Notes: a model not told the origin generated them from the sequence alone. Shown: positions 7,614 through 15,416, numbered from the stretch's first letter. The stretch: DNA of 48,212 bases from Micromonospora sp. CPCC 205371 (GCF_026130045.1 NZ_JAIBNX010000031.1:1-48212); one strand, 5' to 3'. Translations and numbers: made by a program.

Positions 7614-8472
7614 GCGTTGGTCCGGACAACCACTGCGCCATCGCGGCCATGTCGCGCGAGCCCATGCCCACTTCGAGCGCGGCCAGCACCGCCGCGCGGT
7701 TGGCGGCCGCCTGGGGCATCACCGCGCCCACCCGCTCCGCGAGCTGCCCTATCAGGCCCAGGTCTTTGGCCACCAGGTCGAGGCTGAAGGCCACAGGCGT
7801 CTCGTCGGGGCGCTCGAAGGCGGCCCGCTTGTACGCCAGGAACGGCGAGGCGATCGCGCTGTTGACCAGCACCTCGTATGTGGTCTCGCGCGGCACCTCG
7901 GCCCGCTCGGCGAGCACCAGCGCCTCGGCGACCGCCTGGTTGATGGCGAGCAGCACCGTGTTGACCGCGAGCTTGACCACGGCGCCGGAGCCGAGCGGCC
8001 CGACGTGGAAGACCTGCGCGGCGAGCGCGTCGAGCACGGGACGCACCTGGTCGAGTGCGTCTGCCGGCCCGCCCACGAGAAACGTCAGCTTGCCCTGCTC
8101 GACCAGCGGCACGCTGCCCGACACCGGCCCGTCGAGCAGCGCGGCGCCGTGCTCGCCGACCAGGGCGGCCACCCGGTGCACGGTCTCCGGGTCGAGCGTG
8201 CTGGTCTCCACCACGACGCTGCCGCCACGGAGCCCCGCGGCGATGCCGTCGGGCCCGCTGTAGGCGTGCAGCACCGCCGCGTCGTCGGCCAGCGACACGA
8301 GTACCGCGTCGGCCCACGCGGCCGCCTCGCGGGCGGTGTCGGCGACCGCACCGCCTATCGCTTCGGCCTTGGCGCGGGTGCGGTTGTAGACCACCACGTC
8401 ATTGCCGGCCCGCTGGAGCCGGGCCGCCATGGCCCCGCCCATCCGGCCGGCCCCGACGATCGCCACCTTCAT
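7600..8472 (-). CDS. NAD(P)-dependent beta-hydroxyacid dehydrogenase (HIBADH/tartronate semialdehyde reductase-like)
   Basis: Interconverts a beta-hydroxyacid and its semialdehyde. 290 residues from the ATG at 8472, which overlaps the TGA of the SDR gene (ATGA). Seen: Rossmann motif VAIVGAGRMGG (3-13), substrate-binding DGPVSGS (114-120), the catalytic Lys167 in VVKLAVN with Asn171, and the C-terminal KDLGLIGQLAE helix. This is the complete signature of the 3-hydroxyisobutyrate dehydrogenase family. An in-frame GTT-linked ATG at 8484 would add four residues. It is the last gene of the minus-strand catabolic operon, suggesting that a C3-C4 semialdehyde or hydroxyacid arises in the pathway. The exact substrate is not readable from sequence. 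Confidence 0.88.
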   Translation of the reverse strand: MKVAIVGAGRMGGAMAARLQRAGNDVVVYNRTRAKAEAIGGAVADTAREAAAWADAVLVSLADDAAVLHAYSGPDGIAAGLRGGSVVVETSTLDPETVHRVAALVGEHGAALLDGPVSGSVPLVEQGKLTFLVGGPADALDQVRPVLDALAAQVFHVGPLGSGAVVKLAVNTVLLAINQAVAEALVLAERAEVPRETTYEVLVNSAIASPFLAYKRAAFERPDETPVAFSLDLVAKDLGLIGQLAERVGAVMPQAAANRAAVLAALEVGMGSRDMAAMAQWLSGPTPNEA

Positions 8473-9146
8473 TTCAGCAACCATCCCCCGTCGACGGGCA
8501 GGTTGACGCCGTTCACCGACGAGTTACGCAGCAGGAAGACCACCGCGTCGCGTACGTCGGCCATCGTGGGAAGCCGGCCGGTGGGGGTACGGGACACGAC
8601 GGCGTCGAGCGGCTTTCCGGTCCAGTACGGGCTGTCGCCGACGATGCCGGGGTGGATGCCGTTGACCCGGATCGGAGCCAGCTCGCAGGCGAGCGTGTGC
8701 ACCAGCCCGGTCACGCCACCGTTTACTGTGGACACCGTCGTGGACCCTGGGTAGGGGCGTTGCAGCGCCTGCCCGCCGAAAAGCACGATCGAGCTGTCGG
8801 CGTGCATCTTCGGCAGCAGCACGTGCACCACCTCGGTGTACCCGACCAGTTTGAGCGTCACGAGCCGCATCGCCCGGTCGATCGCGTAGTCGGCCGCGGT
8901 GTTGTGGTCGCGGTCGATCGCCGCGAGCACCAGGTGGTCGACGCGTTCGACGCTCGCGAGCGCGGCGGCGATGCCTTCTGGCTCCGCGAGTTCGAGGGCG
9001 GCGGCGCGGGCACCGATCTCTTTGGCTATTTCGTCGGCGCCGCCGGCATCCCGGCCGGTCAGCACCACGTCGTCGCCGGCGCCTGCGAAGTAGCGCGCCA
9101 CCTCCAGCCCGATGCCAGAGGTGCCGCCGACAACCACCACAGTCAT
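8469..9146 (-). CDS. Atypical short-chain dehydrogenase lacking the Ser-Tyr-Lys triad
   Basis: 225 residues with a clear SDR Rossmann fold: VVVVGGTSGIG (3-13) binds the cofactor, LVLAAIDRDHN stands where NNAG is usual, and IRVNGIHPGIV (159-169) and the C-terminal VNLPVDGGWLLK are canonical. Alignment by eye at GVTGLVHTLACELAPIRVN places Val138 at the catalytic Tyr and Asn142 at the catalytic Lys; the usual Ser region reads LFGGQ. All three catalytic residues thus appear replaced, so the protein may use different chemistry, or act as a binding or isomerase-type subunit. Start ATG overlaps the bicupin stop (ATGA). It lies in the middle of the catabolic operon. Confidence 0.8.
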   Translation of the reverse strand: MTVVVVGGTSGIGLEVARYFAGAGDDVVLTGRDAGGADEIAKEIGARAAALELAEPEGIAAALASVERVDHLVLAAIDRDHNTAADYAIDRAMRLVTLKLVGYTEVVHVLLPKMHADSSIVLFGGQALQRPYPGSTTVSTVNGGVTGLVHTLACELAPIRVNGIHPGIVGDSPYWTGKPLDAVVSRTPTGRLPTMADVRDAVVFLLRNSSVNGVNLPVDGGWLLK

Positions 9147-10030
9147 GGGGCCTCCCGGTCCACAGTCTCCCGCAGGTACGTCCAGTCGCGGGCGAAACGG
9201 TAGGAATGGCGCGACGGCGGCTGCGGTGCCTGAGTCTCCAGCCAGCGCACCGGCCCGTCGCCCGCGTTGGTGAACGAGTGCACGCAGCCGACACCGGCGA
9301 ACGCCACGTCACCCGGCTCCAGCCGGTAGGTGGTGCCGTCGAACGTGGCGTCCGTCGCGCCTTCGAGGATCAGGTACGTCTCTTCGAACGGGTGGTCGTG
9401 CGGCCCGGCGACGCCGTCCGGCTCGTACTGCACCATGAACATCGTGGACAGTTCGGCACCGAGGTCGCTGTCGACCATCATCTTCACAGTGATGCCGCTG
9501 TAGACGAGCAGCGCGGTGCGCATGCTGGCCGACACGGCGAGCAGGTCCTGGCTCTGCTTGCCCGGCTCCATGTGTGCCGGCGAGATGTGCCCGAAGGAGC
9601 GGTTGCGCGGATCGCGGGGGTCGATGGGGCGCACCGGGCCGTGACGCAACGGCGGCACCACGATCGTGTCGTCTCCATTGCGCTTGCGCGGCTGCGGGGC
9701 CTGCATCTGCGCCCACCGGGCGGGCTCCGAGCCGGCGTTGCGCCACCCGTGCGGCACGCCGGTCGCCACGACCCCGTAGTCGCCGTCGCCGAGCAGGTAC
9801 GCGCCGTCCGGGGTGTCGAGCACCGCCGAGCCGGACAGCATGTAGACGCTCTCCTCGAACCAGTTGACGTGGGTGGGCACCGAGCCACCCGGTGCCAGGG
9901 TGCAGATCCCGAACCCGGTGTGCACCGCCCCTGGCACCGTCTCGTCCACGATGGACCATCGCGTGTACCCGGTGCCCAACTCGACGAGGACCTCCTCGGA
10001 AGCCCGGCGTACCACGTGCCTAGAGGTCAC
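9143..10030 (-). CDS. Bicupin protein, ureidoglycine aminohydrolase-like
   Basis: Two cupin beta-barrels in 295 residues. The C-terminal one has a full metal site: His211, His213, Glu217 in GPHDHPFEETY and His251 in GCVHSF. The N-terminal one keeps His54, Glu59/60 (THVNWFEES) and His94 but has Asn where the second His belongs, so it may be structural. This layout, with metal in the second cupin, is that of (S)-ureidoglycine aminohydrolase (AllE/UGlyAH), and the linking HMEPGKQSQDL region also recalls it; a gentisate-dioxygenase-like bicupin is the alternative. GTG at 10030 has AGGAGG four bases upstream. Neighbours (amidohydrolase, creatinase-like hydrolase) suggest a nitrogen-containing substrate. 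Confidence 0.75.
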   Translation of the reverse strand: MTSRHVVRRASEEVLVELGTGYTRWSIVDETVPGAVHTGFGICTLAPGGSVPTHVNWFEESVYMLSGSAVLDTPDGAYLLGDGDYGVVATGVPHGWRNAGSEPARWAQMQAPQPRKRNGDDTIVVPPLRHGPVRPIDPRDPRNRSFGHISPAHMEPGKQSQDLLAVSASMRTALLVYSGITVKMMVDSDLGAELSTMFMVQYEPDGVAGPHDHPFEETYLILEGATDATFDGTTYRLEPGDVAFAGVGCVHSFTNAGDGPVRWLETQAPQPPSRHSYRFARDWTYLRETVDREAP

Positions 10031-10080
10031 TGTGCCTCCTGGTTCGCTCGGTCGGGCGGCGCTAAAGGCGACTCCCTCGC

Positions 10081-11433
10081 TCACGCCGCCTGCTTCCGGG
10101 CGGCGACGGCGGCGAGCAGGTGGTCGCGGGAGTTCTCGACGAGGCCGCGCGCCCGGTCGACGTCTGCCAGCAGCTTGCCGTCGCGCTTGCGGAACTGGCC
10201 GGCCACGAGCACCGCCTCCACGTTGGACACGTCGGCGCAGAGCGTCACCGCGGTGACCGCGTCGTGCACGGGCGTCACGTTGATGCCGCGGGTGTCGATG
10301 AGCACGATGTCGGCCTGCTTGCCCGGCGTCAGCGATCCGATCCGGTCTTCCAGCCCGACGACGTGCGCCCCGTTGAGCGTGGCCATCTCCAGCATCTGTG
10401 CGGCCGTGAGCAGTCCTTCGGCGGGCTCGTTGCGCTCCCAGAAGCTGGCCAGCGCCCGGACCCGCTCGACGCCGAACGCGCTGCGCATCTGCGTGAACAT
10501 GTCGCCCGGCACGGTGGTCACCACGTCGATCGACAGGCTGGGGCGCAGGCCGTACTCCATCGACTTGACGACCGGCGGCCAGCCGTGTCCCATCTGGACC
10601 TCGACCTGCGGCGCGATGGAGATGGTGCCGCCGCTGTCGGCGACGAGTCGCCACTCCTCGTCGCTGAAGTAGCAGCAGTGGATGTACGTCGTGTCGGATC
10701 CGAGCATGTTCATCGCGTCGAGCATCTTGATCATGCCGAATCGGCCGGCCAACCGTCCCATGCCGACGTGCACGGTGATCGGCAGCCCCAACTCGCGGGC
10801 CATCTCCCACTCGGCTCTCACCACGTCGTCGACGCAGAAGCCGGGACCGCGGGTGGCCACCGCCATCGTGAGCAGCCCGTCCGAGGATGAGAAGTACGTG
10901 TCGCGCACCCGCCGCACGTCGTCCTTCGGAATCGCTATCTTGCTTTCGAACCAGTAGTCGGCGAGCGCGAGGTTGGCGCTGCCGTACGCGTACTGCGCCC
11001 GGATGCCGGCTTCCTGCAGCCCGCGTACCCCCGCGTCGGGGTGCTCTGGCGTGTTGTTGATGTGCGACCAGTCGACGAGGGTGGTGATGCCGGCGTTCAG
11101 GCATTCGAGAGAGCCGGCGAGGTTGCTCGCGTACACGTCTTCCGGCCGGTACACGGGTGCGAACGTGTCGAGCACCTCCACGAAGTAGTCGTCCAGCGTG
11201 GCGTTGGGTGCGCAGCCGCGGATCGCGGCCTCCCACGTGTGCCGGTGGGTGTCGACGAAGCCCGGAATCACGATCCGGCCCGAAACGTCGACGACCTCGG
11301 CGTCGGCGTCGATGTGCCGGTCGACGGCGGCGATGCGCTCGCCCTCGATGAGGATGTCGCCCTCGGGGATCTCGCCGAGGGCCGGGTCCATGGTGAGTAT
11401 GTGGCCGCCACGAAGAAGAATTCGGTCAGGCAT
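10081..11433 (-). CDS. TRZ/ATZ-family metal-dependent amidohydrolase (deaminase-like)
   Basis: 450-residue member of the amidohydrolase superfamily, cytosine deaminase/TrzA/AtzA branch, which hydrolyses amino, chloro or similar groups from nitrogenous rings or related compounds. Metal ligands seen in order: His63 and His65 in FVDTHRHTWEAA, His222 in ITVHVGMG, His252 in YIHCCYFSDEEW and Asp303 in SLSIDVVTTVPG. The N-terminal beta-sandwich (LLRGGHILTMD, DILIEGERIAAV) and the C-terminal LTPGKQADIVLID are typical. ATG at 11433 has GGAGG six bases upstream; the E1 beta stop is 12 bases before. The substrate is unknown; a role in opening or deaminating a heterocycle or guanidine-type compound is inferred from the family and from the creatinase-like gene in the same operon. 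Confidence 0.87.
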   Translation of the reverse strand: MPDRILLRGGHILTMDPALGEIPEGDILIEGERIAAVDRHIDADAEVVDVSGRIVIPGFVDTHRHTWEAAIRGCAPNATLDDYFVEVLDTFAPVYRPEDVYASNLAGSLECLNAGITTLVDWSHINNTPEHPDAGVRGLQEAGIRAQYAYGSANLALADYWFESKIAIPKDDVRRVRDTYFSSSDGLLTMAVATRGPGFCVDDVVRAEWEMARELGLPITVHVGMGRLAGRFGMIKMLDAMNMLGSDTTYIHCCYFSDEEWRLVADSGGTISIAPQVEVQMGHGWPPVVKSMEYGLRPSLSIDVVTTVPGDMFTQMRSAFGVERVRALASFWERNEPAEGLLTAAQMLEMATLNGAHVVGLEDRIGSLTPGKQADIVLIDTRGINVTPVHDAVTAVTLCADVSNVEAVLVAGQFRKRDGKLLADVDRARGLVENSRDHLLAAVAARKQAA

Positions 11434-11445
11434 CGTTGCCTCCTA

Positions 11446-12426
11446 CTAGTAAGCGGAAAGCCGGCGTACCGCCTCGGTGACCTTGTCGACGGTCGGAATC
11501 ACCTCGGCCTCGAGCGCGTCGGCGAACGGCAGCGGCACGCACGCCCCGGCGACGCGCTTGATCGGGGCGTCCAGCATTTCGAAGCCTTCATCGGCGACGA
11601 CGGAGACGACGGTGCCGCCCCAGCCGCCCTGATACGGGTTCTCCTCTACCACCAGAAGGTGCGAGGTGCGCTCCACAGAGGACAGGACGGTGCGCATGTC
11701 GAGAGGCACCAGGCAGCGCAGGTCGATCACCTCGACCGAGATGCCGTCGCCTTGGAGCTGTTCGGCGGCCTTCAACGCCACTGACACGGTCGAGGCCAGC
11801 GCCACGACGGTGATGTCGGTGCCCTCGCGCGCCACCGCGGCCTTGCCCAGCTCGACGAGGTGGCCGTCGGGCGGGCGCTGGCCGGAGCTGGCGAGCAGCG
11901 CCTTGTGCTCGAAGAACACCACCGGGTCGTCGCTGCGGATGGCCGATGCCATCAGGCCGATCACGTCAGCGGGTGTCGACGGTGCGGCGATCTTCAGTCC
12001 GGGTACCGTCAGTGCCCAGTTCTCCACCGCCTGCGAGTGCTGCGCGCCGAAACCCAACCCGCCGCCGTTGGCCGTGCGGATGACGAGCGGCACCGTGACC
12101 TGCCCACCGGTCATGTACCGCGCCTTTGGTATCTCGTTGGCCAGGTAGTCCCAGCAGCAGGCGAGGAAGTCGCTGAACATGATCTCGGCGACGGGCCGCA
12201 TCCCGGTCATGGCGGCGCCCATCGCGGCGCCCACGATGGCCTGCTCGGAGATCGGCGTGTCCCAGACCCGCTGCGGCCCGAACTCGGCGAACAGCCCCAC
12301 GGTCGTCTTGAAGACACCTTCGGCCGCGCCGATGTCCTCGCCGAGACAGACCACTGTGGAGTCGCGCCGCATCTCTCGGGCGATGCCCTCGGCGACCGCC
12401 TCGCGATAGGTGATCACGTCCGCCAC
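11446..12426 (-). CDS. 2-oxoacid dehydrogenase E1 component, beta subunit
   Basis: 326 residues. Transketolase-like pyrimidine-binding domain followed by the C-terminal transketolase domain, as in the beta chains of pyruvate, acetoin and branched-chain 2-oxoacid dehydrogenases. Seen: VITYREAVAEGIAREMRRD, LGEDIGAAEGVFKTT, DTPISEQAIVGAAMGAAM with the conserved Glu, and VVFFEHK. GTG at 12426 is preferred over GTG 12417 because GGGAG lies six bases upstream; it overlaps the E1 alpha stop, so both chains are co-translated as expected for an alpha2beta2 enzyme. No lipoyl acyltransferase (E2) or lipoamide dehydrogenase (E3) gene is in the window, so E1 either borrows them or works alone as a thiamine-diphosphate decarboxylase-type enzyme. 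Confidence 0.9.
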   Translation of the reverse strand: MADVITYREAVAEGIAREMRRDSTVVCLGEDIGAAEGVFKTTVGLFAEFGPQRVWDTPISEQAIVGAAMGAAMTGMRPVAEIMFSDFLACCWDYLANEIPKARYMTGGQVTVPLVIRTANGGGLGFGAQHSQAVENWALTVPGLKIAAPSTPADVIGLMASAIRSDDPVVFFEHKALLASSGQRPPDGHLVELGKAAVAREGTDITVVALASTVSVALKAAEQLQGDGISVEVIDLRCLVPLDMRTVLSSVERTSHLLVVEENPYQGGWGGTVVSVVADEGFEMLDAPIKRVAGACVPLPFADALEAEVIPTVDKVTEAVRRLSAY

Positions 12427-13391
12427 GTCGCGCTCCCGTCCGCCCACACGTCGGTGAAGGCCAGCTCCCGGTCGGGCTCCGGCGCGTTCTTCGCGGCGGT
12501 GACGGCCGCCTCCACGACCTGCGCCGCGCGCCGGTCGCGCTCCGAGATGGTTTCCGGCGGTACGCCGGCAGCCTCCAGCCGCGCCCTGGCCACATCGAGC
12601 GGGTCGTGTTTGAGCCACCGCTCGACCTCTTCCGCCGGGCGGTACTTGGCCGGGTCGGACCGGCTGTGTCCAAAGTGGCGGTACGTCTGCGCCTCGATCA
12701 GGGTCGGCCCATCGCCCTTGCGTGCCCGCTCGGCCGCGCGCGACACCGCCTCGTGCACCACGGTCACATCGTTGCCGTCGATCACCTCGCCGGGAATGTT
12801 GTAGCCGCCCGCACGGTCGGCCGCAGGGTTGGGCACCGCTGTCACGTCGGCGATCGGCGTGTACTCCATGTAGAGGTTGTTTTCGCAGACGAAAAGCGCC
12901 GGCAGTTGCCACACGGCTGCCAGGTTGAGCGCCTCGTGAAACGCGCCGATGTTGGTGGCGCCGTCACCGAAGAAGGCGACCGCCACCTGGCCGGACCCGC
13001 GCAGCTTCGCCGACCACGCCGCACCCGCGGCCATCGGCAGGTGCGCGCCGACGATCGCGTACGAGCCGAGCATGCCGGTGGACGCCTTGGTCAGGTGCAT
13101 CGAGCCACCCTTTGCCTGGCACAGGCCGGTGGCCTTGCTCATCAGCTCGGCGAGGCACTCTTCGGGAGTCGCCCCGCGTGCCATCGCGTGGTGGTGCCCG
13201 CGGTACGTGGCGAAGACGTAGTCGTCGGGACGAAGGGCGGCACTGGCACCCACGGCGATCGCTTCGTGGCCGGCCGCCAGGTGCGTGGTGCCCTTGACGA
13301 AACCCGACATGAAGAGGTCGTGCGCCGCCTTCTCCGTGCGCCGGATCAGCGCCATCTCCTCGTACGCGTCGAGCAGCTCCTCAGGAGTCAT
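12414..13391 (-). CDS. 2-oxoacid dehydrogenase E1 component, alpha subunit (thiamine diphosphate-binding)
   Basis: 325-residue E1 alpha chain. The thiamine diphosphate motif begins FFGDGATNIGAFHEALN (GDG at 142-144) and ends with the paired asparagines in VCENNLYMEYTP (171-172). YRGHHHAMARG (63-73) and QAKGGSMHL (92-100) match the active-site loops of the acetoin/pyruvate/branched-chain group; the short length and the GGSMHL sequence fit acetoin-dehydrogenase-like or pyruvate-type E1 alpha. The start overlaps the end of the M24 gene by 11 bases and the stop overlaps the E1 beta start, so the three genes are translationally coupled. The substrate is presumably the 2-oxoacid released by the upstream hydrolytic steps (inference). 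Confidence 0.92.
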   Translation of the reverse strand: MTPEELLDAYEEMALIRRTEKAAHDLFMSGFVKGTTHLAAGHEAIAVGASAALRPDDYVFATYRGHHHAMARGATPEECLAELMSKATGLCQAKGGSMHLTKASTGMLGSYAIVGAHLPMAAGAAWSAKLRGSGQVAVAFFGDGATNIGAFHEALNLAAVWQLPALFVCENNLYMEYTPIADVTAVPNPAADRAGGYNIPGEVIDGNDVTVVHEAVSRAAERARKGDGPTLIEAQTYRHFGHSRSDPAKYRPAEEVERWLKHDPLDVARARLEAAGVPPETISERDRRAAQVVEAAVTAAKNAPEPDRELAFTDVWADGSATWRT

Positions 13392-14700
13392 TGGCTGCTC
13401 CGTTCGGGGTGTTCAGGTGCGACTGCGCATGGCGCACCGTCTTCAGTGGACCGCCGGCGGCGAAGTATCGGCGCCCGGCGATCAGCAGCTCCTCGGCCGG
13501 GAACTTGGTGATCAGCTCACAGCCGTCGGCGGTCACCACGACCTCCTCCTCGATCCGCGCCGCGGAGTACCCGTCGCCGGCTGGCCAGTACGTCTCCAGG
13601 GCGAAGACCATGCCCTCTTCGAGCACCTCCGGATGGTCCAGCGACACCAGCCGGCTGAACACCGGCTTCTCCCAGATGGACAGCCCGACACCGTGCCCGT
13701 ACTGGAGGGCGAACGCCGCCATCTCGTCGGGGAAGCCGAACTCCTCGGCGCGCGGCCACACCGACACGATGTCGGCCGTCGTGGCGCCCGGCTTCACCAG
13801 CGCGATGGCCCGGTCCATGTACTCCCGGCAGCGCACGTACGCGTCGCGCATCTGGGGCGAGGCGCTGCCCACCGCGAAGCACCGGTAGTAGCAGGTGCGG
13901 TAGCCGAGGTGGCTGTGGAGGATGTCGAAGAACGCCGGGTCGCCCGGGCGCAGCAGCCGGTCGCTGTAGACGTGCGGGTGGGGCGCGCAGCGCTCGCCGG
14001 AGATGGCGTTGACGCCTTCGACGTACTCGCTGCCGAGGTCGTAGAGCACCTTGCTGACGAGACCGACGCACTCGTTCTCGCGGACTCCCGGGCGCAGGAA
14101 CTCGTACAGCTCCTCGTATGCGGCGTCGACCATCGCGCACGCCTGCGCGAGCAGGCTGATCTCGTCGCGGGTCTTGATGCGCCGGGCTTCCAGGAAGACC
14201 TGCTGTCCATCCACGACGGTCAGACCCTCGGCTTGGAGCGCCGCGAGAATCGGCATCTCGACGAGGTCGACGCCCACGGGGGCATCGGCGAGCCCGTGCT
14301 CGCGCAGGACGGTGGCGACCTTCGTGGCCACGTCGGCTGCGATCCCGGCATCGGGGTGGAAGGCGCCGCGAAGCGTGGAGATGCCGGCGCGGGCCCGGCT
14401 GGTGCCGTCGAGCCACGGGTTGTAGAGCTGATGGTGCCGCGCGGCCGAGCCGAAGTCCCAGATGACCGGCTCGCCGCCGCGCGGCAGCACCGCGAACCGG
14501 ATCAGCTTGTCCATCGCCCACGTGCCGATGTGGGTCGACGTCATGTACCGGATGTTGGCGAAGTCGAAGGTCAGCAGCGCGCCCAGCTCGGACGCTTCCA
14601 GATGAGTCTTCAGGCGGGCCAGGCGCTCGGTGCGCAACCGGTCCAGATCGACGCGCTCTTCCCAGTCGACGGCGTTGGTCCCGAACGTACGAATTGCCAT
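13381..14700 (-). CDS. M24-family (creatinase/Xaa-Pro dipeptidase-like) hydrolase with incomplete dimetal site
   Basis: 439 residues with the two-domain layout of creatinase and proline dipeptidases: N-terminal substrate domain about 20-165, C-terminal pita-bread domain about 175-430. Metal-ligand positions: Asp259 is present (AFFDILHSHLGYR), but the second Asp, eleven residues on, is Cys270 in GYRTCYYRCF; His336 (QYGHGVG), Glu369 (ALETYW) and Glu385 (RIEEEVVVT) are present. Loss of the second Asp recalls creatinase, which acts without metal. The protein is thus more likely a C-N (or C-S) bond hydrolase or lyase on a small molecule than a peptidase. ATG at 14700 has AGGAGG six bases upstream. 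First gene of the seven-gene operon. Confidence 0.84.
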   Translation of the reverse strand: MAIRTFGTNAVDWEERVDLDRLRTERLARLKTHLEASELGALLTFDFANIRYMTSTHIGTWAMDKLIRFAVLPRGGEPVIWDFGSAARHHQLYNPWLDGTSRARAGISTLRGAFHPDAGIAADVATKVATVLREHGLADAPVGVDLVEMPILAALQAEGLTVVDGQQVFLEARRIKTRDEISLLAQACAMVDAAYEELYEFLRPGVRENECVGLVSKVLYDLGSEYVEGVNAISGERCAPHPHVYSDRLLRPGDPAFFDILHSHLGYRTCYYRCFAVGSASPQMRDAYVRCREYMDRAIALVKPGATTADIVSVWPRAEEFGFPDEMAAFALQYGHGVGLSIWEKPVFSRLVSLDHPEVLEEGMVFALETYWPAGDGYSAARIEEEVVVTADGCELITKFPAEELLIAGRRYFAAGGPLKTVRHAQSHLNTPNGAANDS

Positions 14701-14733
14701 CGCGACCTCCTGTGACGGAGGACACCAGTCAAC

Positions 14734-14756
14734 GACACGTTACGGACGCGTGTCAA
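14734..14756 (-). promoter_or_regulatory. Operon promoter with inverted-repeat operator
   Basis: GACACG (14734-14739) and CGTGTC (14749-14754) are perfect inverted arms separated by nine bases. The right arm merges with a consensus -35 box on the minus strand (TTGACA, 14756-14751) and overlaps the stop codon of the XRE-cupin regulator. It lies 34 bases upstream of the M24 start. The -10 is not clear. Likely a target of the regulator encoded immediately upstream. Confidence 0.45.
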
Positions 14757-15373
14757 GCGTCACTTAACGGGGGATCTTGCTGGACAAACCAGACACCAAC
14801 GGCGGGCACGACGCCGTCGTTCCGGTACCGGTGCGGCGTGCTCGACGGGAACGACACCGCGTCACCCGGACCCAGCTGGTGCTCCTCGAAGCCCAGCGTC
14901 AGCGTCAGCTCACCTTCGACCAGGTACCCGTACTCCACACCGGCGTGCCGCATCAGCGCGGTGCCGCTCGACGACGTGCCGCCCGGCGCGTACGTAACGA
15001 GCAGGAAGTCGACGTGCGTGCCCGGCAGGTGACCGAGCCGCTCCCACGTCACCCCTGAGTCGAGCTGCAGGATCTCTCGGGTCGCCGGCCGCACGATCGG
15101 CCCGATCCGGTGCAGCACCGTCTGGGCGAGAGCGGCCGTCGTGGACCGCGTCGGCGCCTCGTCCGCCGCGTCGAAGACGTCCTCCACGGAGATGCCCAGC
15201 GCCCTGGTGATCGAGTACAGCGTGCTCACCGACGGGCGGCTCTTGCCGGTCTCGATCTGGGAGATCAGGCTGGCCGAGACACCCACCGCGCGGGCCAGCC
15301 CGCGCAGGCTCATCCCGCCGCGCAGCCGCGCCTCGCGGATGCGCTCGCCGACCGGTGGCAGAGCTGACGACAC
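14753..15373 (-). CDS. XRE-family regulator with C-terminal cupin sensor domain
   Basis: 206 residues. The helix-turn-helix is at the N-terminus (IREARLRGGMSLRGLARAVGVSASLISQIETGKSRPSVSTLYSI is the span 11-54, with SLISQIETGKSRPS as the recognition region) and a ligand-binding cupin barrel at the C-terminus (GVEYGYLVEGELTLTLG, LGPGDAVSFPSSTPHRYRN). Such proteins commonly sense the substrate or an intermediate of the adjacent pathway (PuuR-like group). GTG at 15373 is chosen because TACGAT (15385-15380) six bases before it would give a leaderless mRNA. The gene lies directly upstream of the seven-gene operon on the same strand, and its stop lies inside the inverted repeat of the operon promoter. 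Confidence 0.9.
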   Translation of the reverse strand: MSSALPPVGERIREARLRGGMSLRGLARAVGVSASLISQIETGKSRPSVSTLYSITRALGISVEDVFDAADEAPTRSTTAALAQTVLHRIGPIVRPATREILQLDSGVTWERLGHLPGTHVDFLLVTYAPGGTSSSGTALMRHAGVEYGYLVEGELTLTLGFEEHQLGPGDAVSFPSSTPHRYRNDGVVPAVGVWFVQQDPPLSDA

Positions 15374-15379
15374 GCCCGC

Positions 15380-15385
15380 ATCGTA
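15380..15385 (-). promoter_or_regulatory. -10 box of the XRE-cupin regulator (leaderless start)
   Basis: TACGAT on the minus strand, six bases before the GTG at 15373. Just upstream is GTGTTCACTGACAC (15399-15386), a near-palindrome with GTGT/ACAC ends that shares the TGACAC half-site with the operator at 14734-14754, so autoregulation is plausible. No strong -35 is seen. Confidence 0.35.
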
Positions 15386-15416
15386 CAGTGTCAGTGAACA
15401 CGGCATCATATGTGTC

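Noticed and set aside
9143-11236. A 697-codon frame that would fuse the bicupin with upstream sequence
   Set aside because: The upstream part is a shifted reading of the amidohydrolase gene; the bicupin has its own AGGAGG and GTG at 10030.
13381-14700. Reading the M24 protein as the DMSP lyase DddP
   Set aside because: DddP is an M24 relative with a complete dimetal site; here the second Asp is Cys and the operon lacks DMSP-pathway partners.
13285-14715. Long open frame antisense to the M24 hydrolase, and many similar antisense or shifted frames elsewhere
   Set aside because: Long spurious frames are expected in 70% GC DNA; the products are Arg/Ala/Gly/Pro-rich and match no fold.
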